Below are positions 50,761-58,864 of a DNA stretch of 64,000 bases, in pieces (the first letter of the stretch is position 1; each line of letters starts with the position of its first letter). The notes below the pieces were generated by a model. The model made no database searches. It was not told the origin of the DNA and saw nothing but the letters and a program-made list of their open reading frames with translations. The position numbers and the translations under genes were made by a program. Source of the stretch: Anaerolineae bacterium. GTDB taxonomy: Bacteria > Chloroflexota > Anaerolineae > Anaerolineales > Villigracilaceae. The stretch spans positions 31,413 through 95,412 of the forward strand of contig QEXW01000072.1 of assembly GCA_003130845.1 (NCBI GenBank), in the 5' to 3' direction.

Positions 50761-51534
50761 TTATTTATTCGGCAAGTTCTTGCTGACCAGGAAATCATAC
50801 AGATAAATACCAATGATGGCACCGATGATGGGGGCGATGACCGGGATGAGCCAGTATCCATCTGCAAATAATCCTTGCGTGCCGACCAATGTGCCAAACA
50901 GGCGTGGCCCGAAATCGCGTGCCGGGTTGATGGCATATCCGCTCGGGCCGCCCAAGCTCAGACCAACGGCCAAGACGGTGCCGCCGACCAGGAATGGGCC
51001 TAGGTTGTGCATTAGACCGGTGTTTTTGCTATCGCCGCTGGCTAAAACACCCCACAGCAACACCGCTGTTCCGAAAATTTCGGCCACAACCGCATTCACA
51101 AAACTATAGCCGCCTGCCGCTGCGGCTCCGGTGCCACCCCAAAAGGCTTGTCCAAACACAGACCCTGGGCCAGTGCACCAGACATTGGGCATGCCGGCTT
51201 TCATCAGACCATCCATGTAAACCAAATAAACTCCCAAAGCGCCAAGAAAAGCGCCAACTACCTGGGCAATGATGTAGGGGAAGACATCTTTCCACGGGAA
51301 ACCGCGTTTAAGGGCCAGGGCGATGGTCACTGCTGGGTTGAGATGCGCTCCTGAGACCCCTGCCGAAACATAGACTGCAACAATGACCGCAAACGCCCAG
51401 CCAAAGGTGATGGTATTCCAGTTATAGGCGGGAGCTGCCAGGCGCGGCGCCAGGCCAACATTTGCAACCACACCATCACCGAGCAAGATGAGAATGAAGG
51501 TGCCGAAAACTTCACCAATTAGTTTTCCGAACAT
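50761..51534 (-). CDS. glpF: Glycerol uptake facilitator (aquaglyceroporin)
   Basis: A 257-residue major intrinsic protein with six helices and two half-helices. The first NPA box is SGAHLNPAVTIALALKRG and the second is YAINPARDFGPRLFG, with the Asp after the second box typical of glycerol-permeable channels. It lets glycerol, and probably dihydroxyacetone, diffuse in. It is first in the glpF-dhaK-dhaL-glpK operon. AAGGAG lies upstream of the ATG. Confidence 0.92.
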   Translation of the reverse strand: MFGKLIGEVFGTFILILLGDGVVANVGLAPRLAAPAYNWNTITFGWAFAVIVAVYVSAGVSGAHLNPAVTIALALKRGFPWKDVFPYIIAQVVGAFLGALGVYLVYMDGLMKAGMPNVWCTGPGSVFGQAFWGGTGAAAAGGYSFVNAVVAEIFGTAVLLWGVLASGDSKNTGLMHNLGPFLVGGTVLAVGLSLGGPSGYAINPARDFGPRLFGTLVGTQGLFADGYWLIPVIAPIIGAIIGIYLYDFLVSKNLPNK

Positions 51535-51813
51535 GGTTTTTCTCCTTCAGGTAGTTCATGGGAAAAGGGTTGGAATGAAACTGTGACATGAGAATGGAGA
51601 ACGTAGGCCTAGACGGGATGTTTGTTCGACTTTTTATCTCTCCTTTCTGAATCGAGCACCAACTTCAGCAGCGCCATAGTGGCTTGGCCAGAGAATGGCG
51701 CGCTTTTGGGGTGTTCGTTCGTTTCTGAGTACGATGGTTGAATTCCGGGGCGTGTTGACCGCATACGTTTTCATTTTACAGAACAGCGCGATACATTCCC
51801 AAACAAATTCGCC

Positions 51814-51838
51814 AAAATGTTTCGTTTTGAAACACTTT
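51814..51838 (-). promoter_or_regulatory. Operator-like repeat 1 upstream of glpF
   Basis: AAAATGTTTCGTTTTGAAAC followed by ACTTT. The core TGTTTC-N5-GAAACA is a perfect inverted repeat. Confidence 0.65.
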
Positions 51839-51845
51839 GGCGAAT

Positions 51846-51870
51846 AAAATGTTCTTTTGTGAAACACTTT
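51846..51870 (-). promoter_or_regulatory. Operator-like repeat 2 upstream of glpF
   Basis: A second copy of the 25-base element, beginning AAAATGTTCTTTTGTGAAAC and ending ACTTT. Its arms are imperfect. Its centre is 32 bases (about three helical turns) from repeat 1, so two dimers could bind the same face of DNA. Confidence 0.6.
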
Positions 51871-51883
51871 TGCTTGGCGCTCT

Positions 51884-53896
51884 TCAACTCGTTCTATGAA
51901 TGCGGAAGTCTTGCGCGTTGATTTTAAAATATTTCATTTTGCGCCAGAGTGTTGTGCGTCCAACCCCAAGCATTTTTGCCATGTGTGTTATGTTGCCCTG
52001 ATAGATTTGGGCGGCGCGCAAGATTGTTTCGTATTCGACCTCTTCGAGCGAGTTGAAATCGGTCACTTGTGAAGGTTGTATGGGGATAGGTTGGGGTGTA
52101 CTGATGTGGGGGGGCAGATGAGATAGGTCAATTGTTCCGCCGCTCTCTGCCACCTGCATGATAGCGCGTCCAAGCACCGATTCTAACTCGCGGATATTGC
52201 CTGGCCAGGGGTATTTGGTTAAGGTTTCCATCACGGCGGGTGCGAGTTCGATGCTGTATCCTAGCTGGTTAGAAAAGCGCGTGAGAATGCGCTCAACCAC
52301 CAGTGGCATATCTTGAGGGCGTTCTCGTAAGGGAGGCAGCGTAATGCTAAAAATACTTAACCGATAGTATAGCTCTGGGCGAAATGCCCCCTGGGAAATG
52401 AGCTTTTCGATGTTGGCCGAGGTGGAGGCGATAATGCGCACGTCAATCTCTATCGCTCGGTGACCGCGTAAGCGTTGGATGACTCCCAGTTCTAGGGCGT
52501 TAAGCAGGACAGTTTGCGCCTCGAGTGGTAGCGCATCCACATCTTGGAAAAAAAGCGTGCCTCCTTTGGCCAATTCAAACTTACTGGGCCGACCGCTGCC
52601 TTGTTTATTTTCGCTTTCGTCCAGCCCCAAGAGCTCCGAAATAACCAGCTCGTTGGGAATCGAGGCGCAGGCAAAGACTACAAATGGTCCGTTGCGGCGT
52701 GGGCCGGCATTGTGAATGGCGCTCGCCAGGGCGTTTTTTCCTGTCCCCACTTCTCCACGAATCAGGATGCTCGCTTGTGCACCTGCGGCTGACCTGACGA
52801 AATTGCGCACGCGTTGCATGGGCGGTGTTTCGCCAGGGATGTCATTCAAGGTGAGCGGCGCGTTTGCTCCCACCTGTTTTTGCACCAGCAGACGCACTTT
52901 GTTTTCAGCGCGTAAAGTCAGGATAATCCAGCGTAAGTGCTTGGGGGTTTGAAAAACATAGTCCAGGCTGATGACACACCTGACCGAGTGGTTTCCTACG
53001 CTCACAATTCCCTCGACGTCTGTCAGGGGTTTGCGTTTTGCAATATATCTGCGCACAAATTCCGGTAGAACCAGGATTTGGTCAATCGAATGCCCAAGAA
53101 CGGATTGGGTGGAGATGTTTAGGATGTGGCTAGCGGCCTGATTGGCATGGACCAGGATACCCTCTTCGTTCAAAACCAGGATACCATCCGAAATGGCCGA
53201 AAGAATCGCGTTTAATTGTGCCAGTTGGCTGTTCTGTTCTGCCAGTAAAATCTCCGATTGCCTCTGGCTTTCGATGGCGCGTGCTGCGGCGGTGACTAAA
53301 CCCAGAGAGTGAACATGGTATTTTTCAACCGGCATCACCAGCCCAAGCACCCCTAATAAGTGCCCGCTCATATCAAAAATGGGGGCTGCTGCGCCGGTGA
53401 CTTGATGAAATTGCGCAATAAAGTGTTCATACCCTGCCACTTGCACAGGCATACGCTCGGTGAGTGCCAAGCCAAACGATGTGGTGCCAATAAATTCTTC
53501 GGATAGAATACATCCCGGCTGCGTTCCCCAGGCCTGAACGATGGGATGTATCTCTGAGTCGCTTATCATATCTAGGATGCAGCCAACGGGGTTGGTGAGG
53601 ATGAGGGTTGTACCGGATTCTTGAATGCATTGATATATATCTTCTAGCACAGGCCGCGCTACAGCCATTAAGTCAAAACTGGCTGTTTGGGCAGCCAGTA
53701 AGTACGATGTATCAACGCGTGTAAACTCTACCCGTTGATAGGGATTGATTTTGCCCCAACACCGCCGCCAGGAGGCAGCAATAATGGGCGGAACGTTATC
53801 AGCAATTTGTTGCGTTCTGGTAAATTGTTCCCACGCCGTTTTCAGCGCGTGTTGCGCTTCGTTTGCTTGTGACAGGGACGCAATTTCTGGGTTCAT
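51884..53896 (-). CDS. DhaR-like transcriptional activator
   Basis: A 670-residue regulator. Residues 1-210 are a GAF-type sensor; residues about 220-330 a PAS domain (LNAILSAISDGILVLNEEG, ILVHANQAASHILNIS); then an AAA+ domain and a C-terminal Fis-type helix-turn-helix (AKMLGVGRTTLWRKMKYF). The AAA+ part is degenerate: Walker A reads GEVGTGKN (Asn instead of Ser/Thr), Walker B reads LFFQDVD, and the sigma-54 contact loop GAFTGA is replaced by a stretch with DESENKQGSGRP. E. coli DhaR is modified in the same way and works with sigma-70. It lies directly upstream of the Dha/Glp operon. Confidence 0.82.
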   Translation of the reverse strand: MNPEIASLSQANEAQHALKTAWEQFTRTQQIADNVPPIIAASWRRCWGKINPYQRVEFTRVDTSYLLAAQTASFDLMAVARPVLEDIYQCIQESGTTLILTNPVGCILDMISDSEIHPIVQAWGTQPGCILSEEFIGTTSFGLALTERMPVQVAGYEHFIAQFHQVTGAAAPIFDMSGHLLGVLGLVMPVEKYHVHSLGLVTAAARAIESQRQSEILLAEQNSQLAQLNAILSAISDGILVLNEEGILVHANQAASHILNISTQSVLGHSIDQILVLPEFVRRYIAKRKPLTDVEGIVSVGNHSVRCVISLDYVFQTPKHLRWIILTLRAENKVRLLVQKQVGANAPLTLNDIPGETPPMQRVRNFVRSAAGAQASILIRGEVGTGKNALASAIHNAGPRRNGPFVVFACASIPNELVISELLGLDESENKQGSGRPSKFELAKGGTLFFQDVDALPLEAQTVLLNALELGVIQRLRGHRAIEIDVRIIASTSANIEKLISQGAFRPELYYRLSIFSITLPPLRERPQDMPLVVERILTRFSNQLGYSIELAPAVMETLTKYPWPGNIRELESVLGRAIMQVAESGGTIDLSHLPPHISTPQPIPIQPSQVTDFNSLEEVEYETILRAAQIYQGNITHMAKMLGVGRTTLWRKMKYFKINAQDFRIHRTS

Positions 53897-53957
53897 AAAA
53901 TAAGACAGTATGCACTTCTAATTCCTGGTTTTGCTGTACAAGAATAGCGCTACATCA

Positions 53958-54668
53958 TTACTCCTCAGCCGCTTGGGGTAAAACATTTGTGACCAATTTA
54001 ATCTGTTCCGGTGGGAGAGGGTTTTCTTTCGCTCGTTTACGCAGGAAGTCCTTAAGTTGGTCAATCTTTAACGTGGGATGAGGGGCGTTTTCGGCTTGAA
54101 GCTCGGCACGTTCATCATAAAAGACAAGTACTGCATGCAGGCTGGGCGCGTTGTCCCCCAGCGCTTTTTGGAAGGCGCTTTGTAGGGCTTCGAGGTCGGT
54201 CTGCACTTCTAGGTCTGGGCGTCCCAGGCTTTCTTGGCCAAAAATTTTCAGATAGCCGAGCAACAATCCGCCCCCTTTTTGTCGCCAGCGGTTCTTTTCG
54301 TAGGTGATGGTGCCGCGTTGGTAGTAGGGTTCAATCACCCATACCCCGGCCGGTCCGACCAAGAGGTGATTCACCGGCGTCAGGTAGTGATAGAGTGTGT
54401 AGTCTTTGGTCAGACCTTTGAGCGCAGTTGTGATGCGTTCATCTACGCGTGGACGCCGGCCAAAGCGGTTGCCGAAGTAGATGCCGATTTGTGAGAGAAT
54501 AAAACCGAACAGGAGCGCCCCAAACGACAGAAAAACTGCATTGGGGTTGTCTTGCCAGATAAATGATGCAACCATGCCGCCTAGCAGGATGAACAGTGCG
54601 GCCAGGCTGGTATATTTGCCGATTTTGGTGTTGCGTTCAATGAGTTTTTCGTTTGTTAGGACTCTCAT
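53958..54668 (-). CDS. NERD-like domain membrane protein
   Basis: A 236-residue protein with two N-terminal transmembrane helices (SLAALFILLGGMVASFIW and VFLSFGALLFGFILSQIGIYF) and a cytoplasmic domain. The segment YHYLTPVNHLLVGPAGVWVIE followed by TYEKNRWRQ resembles the NERD (nuclease-related) domain. The catalytic residues of active nucleases are not clearly complete. It is separated from both neighbours by short gaps; role unknown. Confidence 0.6.
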   Translation of the reverse strand: MRVLTNEKLIERNTKIGKYTSLAALFILLGGMVASFIWQDNPNAVFLSFGALLFGFILSQIGIYFGNRFGRRPRVDERITTALKGLTKDYTLYHYLTPVNHLLVGPAGVWVIEPYYQRGTITYEKNRWRQKGGGLLLGYLKIFGQESLGRPDLEVQTDLEALQSAFQKALGDNAPSLHAVLVFYDERAELQAENAPHPTLKIDQLKDFLRKRAKENPLPPEQIKLVTNVLPQAAEE

Positions 54669-54735
54669 GAAGGCCTCGGTTGTTTCGCATCGTTTTTGGG
54701 TCGTGTGCCTGGTTTGTTGTTTCGCATGATTGCGA

Positions 54736-56010
54736 TTAGGCGGAGGGATATTTCTTCATGACGACACAGGCGTTTTGTCCGCCTAGGCCAAAGGAGTTGG
54801 AGAGTGCCACCCGTACATTTGCCCGGCGGGCGGTGTTGGGCACATAATCCAGGTCAAGCTCGGGGTCGGGCGTTGTGTAATTGATGGTGGGCGGGATGAT
54901 GCCCTCGTAGAGTGTCATGGCTGTTGCAATGGCTTCCAAGGCCCCAGAAGCGCCCATCGCATGCCCAAGCATGGATTTGACCGAACTGATAGCGAGTTGG
55001 TAGGCATGTTCTCCGAAGACGGCTTTGATGGCGCGGGTTTCGGTCAAATCGTTTAATGGGGTGGAGGTGCCATGTGCGTTGATGTAGTCTACATCGGTGG
55101 GGCTGAGCCCGGCATTGGCAATCGCCCAGCGCATGGCACGGGCTGGGCCGGCGGCTTCTGGGTCGGGTTGCGCCATGTGAAAGCCATCCGAAGAGGAGGC
55201 TTGCCCGGCCACCTCGGCATAAATGCGCGCACCGCGTGCTAGAGCGTGTTCGAGCGATTCTAGAATCAGGACGGCAGCACCTTCTGAATAGACAAAACCT
55301 TCCCGCTCTTTATCAAAGGGGCGCGAGGCTCGCTGCGGGTCTTCGTTGAAGGAGGTCGGCAGAGCGCGCATGGCGCAGAACCCGCCGATGGCGAAATCGG
55401 CAATCAGGCCTTCTGTGCCGCCCGCAATCACGACATCGGCTGCGCCGCGCCGAATCATCTCTAATCCATCCCCAACGGCTTGGGTCCCGGTGGCGCAGGC
55501 CGTTCCGATGGTGGTAGAAGGCCCTAGCGCTTGGAATCCTTGCGAGACGAGATAAGCGCTGATGTTGACGAGCGAAGTGGGTACAACGAACGGATTGAGC
55601 CGGTCATACCCCTGGGTGCGGATGGTTTCGATGCCCTCGCTGGCGCGGTCCAGTCCGCCGATGGCGGTGCCAAAGGCTACCCCGCAGCGTTCTGGGTTGG
55701 GCAGTGGGGTGGGCAGACCGGCATCTTCAATGGCCAATTTTGCTGCAGCAAATGCAAATTGTGCCGAGCGAGGGACGCGGCGGGCTTCTTTGCGGTCCAT
55801 ATACAGCGTGGGGTCAAAATCCGGCACTTCGCCGGCAATCTGACAGGGAAACTTGCTTGCATCAAACTGTGTGATGCGGCGGATGCCGGATTGACCGGCT
55901 TTGAGATTTTCCCAGTACGTTTTTAGCCCGCTGCCAATGACGCTGATGACACCCATGCCTGTGATGACAACGCGAGGACGTGAAGAGGGAACAGAGAGAG
56001 TGTGATTCAT
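54736..56010 (-). CDS. fabF: 3-oxoacyl-ACP synthase II (KAS II)
   Basis: A 424-residue condensing enzyme that extends fatty acyl chains with malonyl-ACP. The Cys-His-His triad is visible in TIGTACATGTQAVGDG, NAHGTSTPLNDLTE and KSMLGHAMGASG. The N-terminal RPRVVITGMGVISVIG and C-terminal NSFGLGGQNACVV are typical. The start is set at the ATG at 56010, two codons inside a TTG-started frame. It lies 15 bases after plsX; acpP, fabD and fabG are not in the window. Confidence 0.93.
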   Translation of the reverse strand: MNHTLSVPSSRPRVVITGMGVISVIGSGLKTYWENLKAGQSGIRRITQFDASKFPCQIAGEVPDFDPTLYMDRKEARRVPRSAQFAFAAAKLAIEDAGLPTPLPNPERCGVAFGTAIGGLDRASEGIETIRTQGYDRLNPFVVPTSLVNISAYLVSQGFQALGPSTTIGTACATGTQAVGDGLEMIRRGAADVVIAGGTEGLIADFAIGGFCAMRALPTSFNEDPQRASRPFDKEREGFVYSEGAAVLILESLEHALARGARIYAEVAGQASSSDGFHMAQPDPEAAGPARAMRWAIANAGLSPTDVDYINAHGTSTPLNDLTETRAIKAVFGEHAYQLAISSVKSMLGHAMGASGALEAIATAMTLYEGIIPPTINYTTPDPELDLDYVPNTARRANVRVALSNSFGLGGQNACVVMKKYPSA

Positions 56011-56025
56011 ATTCAAAATTCCAGA

Positions 56026-57042
56026 TTATTTGGAAAGTCGTTCGCGGATACCATCACGCATGGCTTGTAGCACATTCGCTTCTACAGCGTGTTTTGCCAC
56101 TCGAATGGCGTTCTTGATGGCAATTTCATCGGAGCGGCCATGCCCAATGAACACCAGGCCATTTACGCCCAGCAACGGAGCCGCACCTTCTTCAGAGGGG
56201 TCCAGCAATTTTTTAATTTTACCCAAAGCCGGTTTTACGAGTAGGCCGCCTAGCATGGCCAGTGGACCGCCGGTTTTGATGGCCTCGCGGATTTTATCCA
56301 CAATTAATTTGGCGACCGCTTCGGCGGTTTTAAGCATGATGTTGCCGGCAAAGCCATCAATCACTGCTACATCTACCTTGCCGCCAATCACTTCTTTGCC
56401 TTCTACATTGCCCACAAAGTTCAAGCCAGATTGTTTCAGCAATGGCGTGGCTTTTTTAACGTTTTCATTGCCTTTGCCTTCTTCTTCTCCGTTGGAAATG
56501 AGACCGACCTTGGGATGCTTAACTCCACGCACGCGTTCGGCATAGATGCTGCCCAAAATGGCGAATTGGTACAAGTTTTCCGGTTTCACTTCGGGGTTGG
56601 CGCCAATATCTAACACCACGCACGAGCCGGTGGCGGTGGGGAAGACTGGCGCTAGGGCGGGCAAATCTACCCCTTCGATCGTTCCTAAGCGGAAATAGGC
56701 TGTTGCCATCGCGGCGCCCGTGTTGCCGGCCGTGACAAACGCATCGGCTTCACCATTTTTGACCAGGTCAATCCCGACCGCCATCGAGTTTTTTGCGTTT
56801 GGCCGACGCGCCTTTAGGGCCAATGCCATGCCCTTATCTTCCATTGTCAGCATTTCGGGTGCATGAACCACACGAATGGGCAAATTGTCTGCGTTTTGGC
56901 TTGCCAAGAGCGGGCGAATTTTGGCTTCATCGCCTACCAAGATGATTTCCACACCATATTCTCGTGCTGCTAGCACTGCACCCACCACATCGGGCGTGGG
57001 GTAATTGTCGCTTCCCATGGCGTCCAGGACAATTCTGGTCAT
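56026..57042 (-). CDS. plsX: Phosphate acyltransferase PlsX
   Basis: A 338-residue enzyme that converts acyl-ACP to acyl-phosphate, the first step of phospholipid synthesis in most bacteria. The start MTRIVLDAMGSDNYPTPDVVGAV and AFVTAGNTGAAMATAYF, GANPEVKPENLYQFA and GFAGNIMLKTAEAVA are PlsX signatures. AAGGAG precedes the ATG. With fabF it forms a short lipid operon. Confidence 0.95.
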   Translation of the reverse strand: MTRIVLDAMGSDNYPTPDVVGAVLAAREYGVEIILVGDEAKIRPLLASQNADNLPIRVVHAPEMLTMEDKGMALALKARRPNAKNSMAVGIDLVKNGEADAFVTAGNTGAAMATAYFRLGTIEGVDLPALAPVFPTATGSCVVLDIGANPEVKPENLYQFAILGSIYAERVRGVKHPKVGLISNGEEEGKGNENVKKATPLLKQSGLNFVGNVEGKEVIGGKVDVAVIDGFAGNIMLKTAEAVAKLIVDKIREAIKTGGPLAMLGGLLVKPALGKIKKLLDPSEEGAAPLLGVNGLVFIGHGRSDEIAIKNAIRVAKHAVEANVLQAMRDGIRERLSK

Positions 57043-57183
57043 AATAAAAAACTCCTTTTAGGGTATGATAACTTCTAGAAGCAGTTTTACGCACTGACAA
57101 AGCAAGCCCGAATATAGCACTTCCACCTTGGTTTGCCAAGTTTTTCTTTATGTTTCCTTATGTTGGAAAAGAAGGATGATGCA

Positions 57184-57768
57184 ATGATTGGCGATCTGAC
57201 TCGTGGTTTTACGTTGGTCATTTTGCTGTTCTGGCTACTTTTCTATTGGCAGGGCGGCTTGAAAATATGGACTGATATTCGCTCCGCGCTTAGAAGCAAA
57301 GTCTCGCAGTTGGATGTTTTTCTGCTGATGATGCTTGCTTTTTGGGGCAGTATGATGACCGTCACAACCGTGGTGGTTATCTTTGCACGGCTGGAGATTG
57401 GTAGCCATAGTGCGTTGAGCGCTGTTGGTCTTCTCTTAACGTTGGTCGGCGCTATTGGGACGTTTTATTCTCGGGCGGTGTTAGGAAAATTCTGGACGGC
57501 TGAAATAACCCAGCAGCCAGGTCATGCGCTTGTGGATAGCGGACCGTATCGTGTGGTGCGGCATCCCATTTATTTTTTCGCAATTTTGCTGTATTGGGGG
57601 GTTGGCTTAGCGGTTCCGGTTTGGTGGAATTGGCTGGCGGCCATCGGTATCACCCTAGGATATGCGCTTAAGGCATGGGAAGAAGAAGCATTTTTAGAGC
57701 GCACTCTTGCAACGTATCGCGAATATAAACAACGTGTGCGCTACCGTTTATTCCCAGGAGTATGGTAG
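57184..57768 (+). CDS. Isoprenylcysteine carboxyl methyltransferase (ICMT)-like membrane protein
   Basis: A 194-residue membrane protein with about five helices. The C-terminal GPYRVVRHPIYFFAILLYWG and EEEAFLERTLATYREYKQRV are the SAM- and lipid-binding signatures of the ICMT/PEMT family. Bacterial members methylate diverse lipids or are uncharacterised. The ATG at 57184 follows GAAGGA; upstream ATGs at 57133 and 57160 are less well placed. It is divergent from plsX. Confidence 0.72.
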   Translation: MIGDLTRGFTLVILLFWLLFYWQGGLKIWTDIRSALRSKVSQLDVFLLMMLAFWGSMMTVTTVVVIFARLEIGSHSALSAVGLLLTLVGAIGTFYSRAVLGKFWTAEITQQPGHALVDSGPYRVVRHPIYFFAILLYWGVGLAVPVWWNWLAAIGITLGYALKAWEEEAFLERTLATYREYKQRVRYRLFPGVW

Positions 57769-57781
57769 CTAGGGCAGAGAT

Positions 57782-58864
57782 TTACTTCTCGCCAAGCGCT
57801 TTGGCTGCGGCTCCAGCGCGGGTGTGAACATCGAGTTTCTCAAAAATAGCTTTGAGATGCCGCTTGACGGTATTGGTGGTGATGACCAACCGCTCGGCGA
57901 TTTCTTTGTTTGTCAGGCCTTGGGCCAATAGCTCTAGCACTTCGCGTTCGCGGTCGGTGAGGGTGGCGAGTTCACTGTTGGCGTGTCCGCTCTTGCGGGC
58001 TTGTTCTACCAGGCGCAGGAAGGCAGCACGTTCAAACGATTGTTTTTCCAAGTAGGCAAAGATAGCGTGTTCGGCATAGGCACGCTGGATTTCTTCGGGC
58101 GAGGCAATGCCGCTGACGACGATGGTTGGCACGCCGCCAGCGCGGGTGCTGGCGAGCAGGCGGTATCCTTCCGGCTCTTCTTCAGGCGATTTGGAGTCCC
58201 ACAGGCCAGAAACGCTTCCGCTAAGTGATAAATCTACGACAGCGAGTGTGTATTTTTTGCGGCGCAGGAAGCTAAGGGCTTCACCAAAGCTGCTACAAGC
58301 GCGCACCTGGAAGCCAGAATCGGTCAGGAGTTCGGCGAGAATGTTGCGCCAGCCAGCGTCGTCTTCGACAACCAGAGCCCGCCCGATGACAGAATCTTCT
58401 GGGGCAGGTAGGTTGACCGGAGAAATGCGCGGTGTGGGGTTGGCTTGCTTGGCGGAGGTAGTGCTCGGCGCAGGAGCACTGGCTAGGGCGCGTGAGACCA
58501 GTTCTCGAAATTGTCCTCGATGGAAGGTTTCTTTGCGCAAAAAAGAGAAGGCGCCATATTCGGTTAGGGCAGTGACGGCTAATTCGACAGTAGCAAAACC
58601 GGTCAGCAAAATAGCGCGACAGGCTGGGTCGAGTTTGCGGGCGGCTTCTAATACGCGCAGGCCATCCGTGTTGTTGTGGTCGGCAGGCGAGAGGGACAGG
58701 TCTAGGACGGCGAGGCGGTGCGGCTGGACTTTGAGCAGCTGCACTGCCTCTGGCAGCGAGGCAGCCAAATCGACTGCCAGGCCGCAATCGGTCAGAATTT
58801 CGGCTAAGATTTGTTGCCAAGAAGGGTCATCTTCGACCAGGAGGGCGCGAGGGTAAGGGGTCAT
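57782..58864 (-). CDS. Response regulator with two receiver domains and LuxR-type DNA-binding domain
   Basis: A 360-residue regulator. Receiver 1 (residues about 6-125) has LLVEDDPSW and the phospho-acceptor Asp in LAVLDLSLS. Receiver 2 (about 160-290) has LVVEDDAGW and VVDLSLSGS. A LuxR helix-turn-helix ends the protein: LTDREREVLELLAQGLTNKEIAERL, then TTNTVKRHLKAIF. Two receivers in one protein allow two inputs. It overlaps the sensor kinase gene by four bases (ATGA), its obvious partner. Confidence 0.88.
   Translation of the reverse strand: MTPYPRALLVEDDPSWQQILAEILTDCGLAVDLAASLPEAVQLLKVQPHRLAVLDLSLSPADHNNTDGLRVLEAARKLDPACRAILLTGFATVELAVTALTEYGAFSFLRKETFHRGQFRELVSRALASAPAPSTTSAKQANPTPRISPVNLPAPEDSVIGRALVVEDDAGWRNILAELLTDSGFQVRACSSFGEALSFLRRKKYTLAVVDLSLSGSVSGLWDSKSPEEEPEGYRLLASTRAGGVPTIVVSGIASPEEIQRAYAEHAIFAYLEKQSFERAAFLRLVEQARKSGHANSELATLTDREREVLELLAQGLTNKEIAERLVITTNTVKRHLKAIFEKLDVHTRAGAAAKALGEK

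Larger units (their letters stand above)
51535..51883. promoter_or_regulatory. 349-base regulatory gap between the DhaR-like gene and glpF
   Basis: No gene is seen. Two 25-base operator-like repeats lie at 51814-51838 and 51846-51870, about 280-340 bases upstream of glpF. No -24/-12 sigma-54 promoter (GG, ten bases, GC) was found on the minus strand; TTGGTG with GATAAA 18 bases downstream (roughly 51625-51660) is a weak sigma-70 candidate. Confidence 0.5.

Noticed and set aside
51535..51800. Sigma-54 promoter upstream of glpF
   Set aside because: No GG-N10-GC arrangement was found on the minus strand, and the regulator lacks the sigma-54 contact loop.
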